This document shows positions 6,373 through 9,475 of a stretch of 9,475 nucleotides of DNA, piece by piece. Under the pieces are notes generated by a model that saw nothing but the letters and a program-made list of their open reading frames with translations, ran no database searches and was not told the origin of the DNA. The DNA comes from Gallicola sp. Lineage in GTDB: Bacteria; Bacillota; Clostridia; Tissierellales; Peptoniphilaceae. The stretch lies in NCBI GenBank assembly GCA_012798975.1, contig JAAZME010000205.1, positions 1 through 9,475 on the forward strand, given 5' to 3'. Every line of letters begins with the position of its first letter. The stretch's first letter is position 1. A program made the position numbers and the translations under genes.

Positions 6373-6707
6373 GACCAAGTCTATAAGCCGTGTTCTGTAT
6401 TAGATGATCATCTATCTAGATCTATTGTTGCCAATAGACTCAAGCAATCTACCTTCCGGAGATGGCGAGCAGCCATCTTTTTATCCTATTTGATTTTGCA
6501 CCAGATGGGGTTTACATAGCCAAATAGTCGCCTATTTGCTGGTGAGCTCTTACCTCGCCTTTCCATCCTTACCTCTGCTTCGAAAAGCACCGGCGGTATA
6601 TTTCTGTTGCACTAGCCTTAGGGTCGCCCCTACTGGACGTTATCCAGCATCCTGCTCTATGGTGCACGGACTTTCCTCGTTAAAAAACGCGATCATCTGA
6701 CTTACTC
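6373..6707 (-). ncRNA. rnpB: RNase P RNA, bacterial class A
   Basis: This is the catalytic RNA that trims the 5' leader from pre-tRNA. Conserved regions seen on the minus strand are GAGGAAAGTCC (6668-6678), the AGTGCAACAGAAATATACCG block (ending near 6592), GGTAAGAGCTCACC (near 6538-6554) and ACAGAACACGGCTTATAG (6381-6398). The P1 ends GAGTAAGTC (6699-6707) and GACTTGGTC (6373-6381) pair, and P2 AGATGATC pairs with GATCATCT. P4 forms with the universal bulged U (AAG-U-CCGTG with CACGG-CTT). The class A pseudoknot P6 pairs GAGCA (6653-6657) with the P17 loop TGCTC (6467-6471). The L15 element that binds the tRNA CCA end has its GGT at 6500-6502, and P18 carries a GCAA tetraloop. The length of about 335 bases is at the short end for class A. 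A separate promoter and terminator flank it. Confidence 0.97.
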
Positions 6708-6714
6708 GATATAT

Positions 6715-6743
6715 ATTATAACAAAGTAAATTACTATTTGCAA
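6715..6743 (-). promoter_or_regulatory. Sigma-A promoter of rnpB
   Basis: On the minus strand, TTGCAA (6738-6743) and a perfect TATAAT (6715-6720) are 17 bases apart. The expected start near 6708 coincides with the 5' strand of the P1 helix, so the RNA seems to begin at or very near its mature end. The -35 box directly abuts the stop codon of the Nif3-family gene. Confidence 0.9.
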
Positions 6744-7505
6744 TTAAAGATATTTTCTTTCGTATGGATTCGATTTTAGAATATATGACTGTATCTCTGG
6801 AAAATGACTCTGAAGTTCTTCTTTCATTCTTTCAAGAATATGTACCTCAGAATCAAAATGACCCAAATCAATCAAATTCATATTATTTAATAACGCTGCT
6901 TCAATATCATGATGTTTTAGGTCCCCAGTAATATATAAATCGATACCTTTTTCAATACAAAGATTTATGAAACTTCCGCCGCTGCCTCCGCAAACAGCAA
7001 TCTTATTAACACTATGATCTAGCTTCCCATAGTACAATAGCCTATCTTGATGGAATTTCTCCTTAATCTCAAGGGCTATCTTTTCAAAAGAATGGTTAAC
7101 TTCGGTAAATCGAAGGAATCCTTCCTCATCAAGAGATCCTTTATTGCCATAATCTAACATATTAAGCAGTTCATCCGATACACCGTCTCTTACCTTGTCT
7201 ATATTCGTATGCATCGAATATACATCTATATTGTTCCTTATTAAGGATAGTATAAGCTTAGACTTGCCCTCGGAAGCATTTAAAGATTTTAAAGATGTGA
7301 AAAATAATGGATGATGAGATACGATCAAATCGATATTATGATCAATAGAAAACTCTAAAGCTTCTTTCGTAATATCTATTACAAATAAGACTTTGAAAAT
7401 CTTTTTATTAAGATCTGCAATCTGAATACCCGAATTATCCCAATCTTCTTGAAGGAATTCAGAGTATCTCTGTTGAAACACCTCTATAATATTCTTAAGA
7501 ATCAT
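6744..7505 (-). CDS. Nif3/YbgI-family (DUF34) metal-binding protein, short form
   Basis: This is a member of the widespread Nif3-like family, often labelled 'GTP cyclohydrolase 1 type 2 homolog'; its true role is not settled. The 253 residues correspond to the short E. coli YbgI form, without the extra domain inserted in the middle of Bacillus YqfO (about 370 residues). The dinuclear metal site is complete by alignment: H64 and H65 in VSHHPL, D103 in HTNID, and H216 and E220 in GHFDSE. WDNSG at 22-26 and the glycine-rich GGSGGS at 173-178 are also typical. I chose ATG 7503-7505, about ten bases after AGGTG; an in-frame TTG at 7514 would add three residues. It overlaps the end of trmK by 11 bases, so the two are probably coupled. 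The rpoD-trmK-nif3 order resembles the region known in Bacillus. Confidence 0.9.
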   Translation of the reverse strand: MILKNIIEVFQQRYSEFLQEDWDNSGIQIADLNKKIFKVLFVIDITKEALEFSIDHNIDLIVSHHPLFFTSLKSLNASEGKSKLILSLIRNNIDVYSMHTNIDKVRDGVSDELLNMLDYGNKGSLDEEGFLRFTEVNHSFEKIALEIKEKFHQDRLLYYGKLDHSVNKIAVCGGSGGSFINLCIEKGIDLYITGDLKHHDIEAALLNNMNLIDLGHFDSEVHILERMKEELQSHFPEIQSYILKSNPYERKYL

Positions 7506-8187
7506 ATGCCTCAATCACCTCATTAATTTCATTGATATCTTTTTGAAGTTCATTTATCCGTTCGCTGGCAGAGGAACTCCCTATGCTGTTTAATTCAGTT
7601 AATATACTGCTTTTTTCGTCTTTTAAATGAATCAGATATTTCTTCAGTACAATAGATTGATTCTCTATCAATCTTCTTCCGAATTTGTATTCTGTTTCTG
7701 TATAAGGTTTATCGAGTCCTCTCTTTACGCAAAGAATCGTATAGTATTTTCGATTCTCAAAAAGATCTTTTTCATTCTCAATATAAAAACCATTATAAAG
7801 AAGCCATCTCCTTAAATGGTCTACTGCATTATTCGGCTGAAGTATAAGCGTTGATGCAGTTTTGGCTGTCTCTATAGAATGAGATAATATTTCTTCTATC
7901 AAAACTCCACCCATTCCAGAAATAATAATCGTATCGACTTCAAAGGGAAGAATCTGTTTTAATCCATCGCTGCATCTCGTCTCAATATTTAATGATCCAG
8001 CCTTTTCTTGAAGTTTGTTTTCTAATTTTTCTAAAGAAGGTTTGCTGATATCCGTCGCAATCACTTTTTTTGCAATATTTTCCTCTATAAGATAAATAGG
8101 TACGACCCCATGGTCCGTACCTATATCTGCTACAATCGAATTTTTCTCTATAAAATGAATTATAGTTTTTAAACGCTGCATTTTCAT
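7495..8187 (-). CDS. trmK: tRNA (adenine(22)-N(1))-methyltransferase TrmK
   Basis: TrmK uses S-adenosylmethionine to methylate N1 of A22 in tRNA of Bacillota and related bacteria. The 230 residues match the family length. Visible are the SAM-binding motif I ADIGTDHG (20-27), the acidic end of strand 2 in ATDIS (44-48), CSDGL at 72-76, the family signature SGMGG at 90-94, and LQPNN at 116-120 followed by HLRRWL. The C-terminal part (about 165-230) is rich in charged heptad-like segments and fits the coiled coil that the family uses for tRNA contact. The ATG (8185-8187) is one base after the rpoD stop and has no good Shine-Dalgarno sequence; the nearest, AAGGA, is 14 bases away, so initiation probably depends on ribosomes ending rpoD. 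A second ATG at 8181 (MQRLK) is an alternative start. Confidence 0.93.
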   Translation of the reverse strand: MKMQRLKTIIHFIEKNSIVADIGTDHGVVPIYLIEENIAKKVIATDISKPSLEKLENKLQEKAGSLNIETRCSDGLKQILPFEVDTIIISGMGGVLIEEILSHSIETAKTASTLILQPNNAVDHLRRWLLYNGFYIENEKDLFENRKYYTILCVKRGLDKPYTETEYKFGRRLIENQSIVLKKYLIHLKDEKSSILTELNSIGSSSASERINELQKDINEINEVIEAYDS

Positions 8188-8188
8188 A

Positions 8189-9400
8189 TTAATCTAAGAA
8201 ATCCTTCAATTTTTGACTGCGGCTTGGATGCTTTAATTTTCGCAAAGCTTTCGCTTCTATTTGACGAATTCTTTCTCTCGTAACATTAAACTCTTTTCCT
8301 ACTTCCTCTAGTGTTCGCGGAGTCCCGTCCACTAAACCAAAGCGCAGTTCCAGAACTTTTCTCTCTCTCTCATTTAATGTCATAAGAATTTCATTTAATT
8401 CTTCTCTAAGCATCGTAAAATTAGCTGCTTCGTCAGGAGCAACAGCTGTGTCATCCTCGATGAAATCGCCTAAATGACTGTCCTCCTCTTCACCAATAGG
8501 TGTTTCCAAGGAGACAGGTTCTTGAGCAATTTTTCGGACTTCTCGTACCTTTTCTACTTCAATCCCCATTTCTTTAGCGATTTCTTCATTTGATGGATCG
8601 CGTCCTAATTCTTGGACTAACTGTCTTTCAATTCGAACGAGCTTATTTATAGTCTCAACCATATGGACTGGGATACGTATTGTTCTAGCTTGATCGGCTA
8701 TAGCTCTGGTTATTGCTTGACGAATCCACCATGTTGCATAGGTACTGAATTTAAATCCTCTTTTATAATCAAATTTATCAACAGCCTTCATCAAACCCAG
8801 ATTTCCTTCTTGAATTAAATCTAAGAAGGACATTCCTCTTCCTACGTATCTTTTTGCAATGGATACTACCAAACGTAAATTCGTTTCTGCTAATCTTTTC
8901 TTGGCCCTGTTATCTCCCGCCTCCATTCTTTTCGCTAATGCTACTTCTTCAGGAGCAGTTAATAGGGGAATCTTACCGATTTCTTTAAGATACATTTTAA
9001 CGGGATCATCTACATTTAGACCTTTAATATCTGCTATGGGAATTTCTTTTTTTAATTCCTTCGTGTCAGCATCCTTTTCCTCTTTCACTTTGAGATCATC
9101 TGCAGGCTCATCTTCCTCTGTAAATTCAAGTTCGGCCTCTTCATCGACAACCTCTTCATCTTCAATATTCACTTTTTCTATATTTACGACTTCATCTTCC
9201 TCATCGTAGTCAATATTTTCTTTCAGAAGTCTTTCTTTAATCGCTTCTATATCTTCAGGATCTAATTCGGAGAAGTGATCTAGACTCTCAAGGTTTGTTT
9301 TAGTGACGATTCCATTCTTTTCTTTTGCGATCGAGATTAATTCCTCAATCATATCGTTTTTTAATTCATCATATTTTTCCTGATCTTTATTTTTACTCAT
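8189..9400 (-). CDS. rpoD: RNA polymerase primary sigma factor RpoD (SigA)
   Basis: This is the housekeeping sigma factor that directs RNA polymerase to TTGACA/TATAAT promoters like those seen here for lysA and rnpB. The protein has 403 residues. Region 1.1 (about 10-60) is followed by a very acidic linker (about 63-112). Region 1.2 starts at [12 protein letters not shown] (131-142), region 2 covers about 170-250 with the melting and -10 recognition helix [10 protein letters not shown] at 221-230, region 3 about 250-320, and region 4 ends with the -35 helix-turn-helix around TLEEVGKEF and [19 protein letters not shown] (363-391). The ATG follows GGAGG (9409-9413) by eight bases. It begins 18 bases after the end of a gene that is probably dnaG, and one base separates it from trmK, so it lies inside a macromolecular-synthesis type operon. 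Confidence 0.98.
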   Translation of the reverse strand: MSKNKDQEKYDELKNDMIEELISIAKEKNGIVTKTNLESLDHFSELDPEDIEAIKERLLKENIDYDEEDEVVNIEKVNIEDEEVVDEEAELEFTEEDEPADDLKVKEEKDADTKELKKEIPIADIKGLNVDDPVKMYLKEIGKIPLLTAPEEVALAKRMEAGDNRAKKRLAETNLRLVVSIAKRYVGRGMSFLDLIQEGNLGLMKAVDKFDYKRGFKFSTYATWWIRQAITRAIADQARTIRIPVHMVETINKLVRIERQLVQELGRDPSNEEIAKEMGIEVEKVREVRKIAQEPVSLETPIGEEEDSHLGDFIEDDTAVAPDEAANFTMLREELNEILMTLNERERKVLELRFGLVDGTPRTLEEVGKEFNVTRERIRQIEAKALRKLKHPSRSQKLKDFLD

Positions 9401-9418
9401 ATGATGATCCTCCTTCCA

Positions 9419-9475
9419 TCATTGTCCCCTGATTTGCTTATCTAATATGAACAATTCTTTTAATTTCTCTTTGTA
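9419..9475 (-). CDS. C-terminal end of an upstream gene, probably DNA primase dnaG
   Basis: An open frame enters from the right edge and ends with TGA (9419-9421), giving 18 residues ending in KELFILDKQIRGQ. The frame is lysine- and leucine-rich and helical in character, which fits the end of a primase helicase-binding domain, but it is too short to recognise directly. The call rests on the established dnaG-rpoD gene order in Bacillota and the 18-base gap to rpoD with the rpoD ribosome binding site in it. Confidence 0.5.
   Translation of the reverse strand, partial: YKEKLKELFILDKQIRGQ

Noticed and set aside
7627..7815. 62-codon plus-strand frame opposite trmK
   Set aside because: Antisense shadow of the trmK C-terminal half, with no supporting signals.
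8859..9209. 116-codon serine-rich plus-strand frame opposite rpoD
   Set aside because: The serine runs are the reverse complement of the Glu/Asp codons in the acidic linker of the sigma factor.
1..9475. Search for CRISPR arrays, insertion sequences, att sites, toxin-antitoxin pairs or tRNA genes
   Set aside because: I saw no spaced direct repeats, no terminal inverted repeats with a transposase, and no cloverleaf. All long frames belong to core genes with uniform AT-rich composition.

Overview
The window is a low-GC chromosomal segment of a Bacillota bacterium. It is most likely a member of the Clostridia: the sigma-A promoters and GGAGG ribosome binding sites are strong, there are GTG and TTG starts, lysine synthesis is controlled by an L-box riboswitch, and the RNase P RNA is of class A rather than the class B type of Bacillus. 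No species can be named from this sequence.

Left part (1-4046, minus strand) is one lysine/diaminopimelate operon, read right to left: a sigma-A promoter (4018-4046), a lysine riboswitch (about 3849-4000), its intrinsic terminator (3802-3832), then lysA, asd, dapA and dapB. The dapB gene runs off the left edge. Asd makes aspartate semialdehyde, DapA condenses it with pyruvate, DapB reduces the product, and LysA removes CO2 from meso-diaminopimelate to give lysine. The genes are packed so tightly that the asd stop codon lies inside the dapA ribosome binding site. The riboswitch should therefore control both lysine and cell-wall diaminopimelate supply at transcription elongation.

Middle part (4107-6224, plus strand) is a divergently transcribed two-component system. 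It encodes an OmpR-type response regulator (TTG start) and an overlapping membrane histidine kinase, closed by a strong terminator. Its stimulus and targets cannot be read from the sequence.

Right part (6346-9475, minus strand) is a conserved housekeeping block read right to left: the last 18 codons of a gene that is probably dnaG, then rpoD (primary sigma factor), trmK (tRNA m1A22 methyltransferase), a short Nif3-family protein, and the RNase P RNA gene rnpB with its own promoter and terminator. Between the converging terminators at 6224 and 6346 there is only an AT-rich spacer.

I see no mobile element, CRISPR array, tRNA, defence system or sign of recent transfer. The items most worth a second look are the compact lysine riboswitch, whose P2 arm looks shortened while a 7-bp P2-P3 loop-loop match is kept, and the unassigned two-component system. 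No undescribed system is evident.
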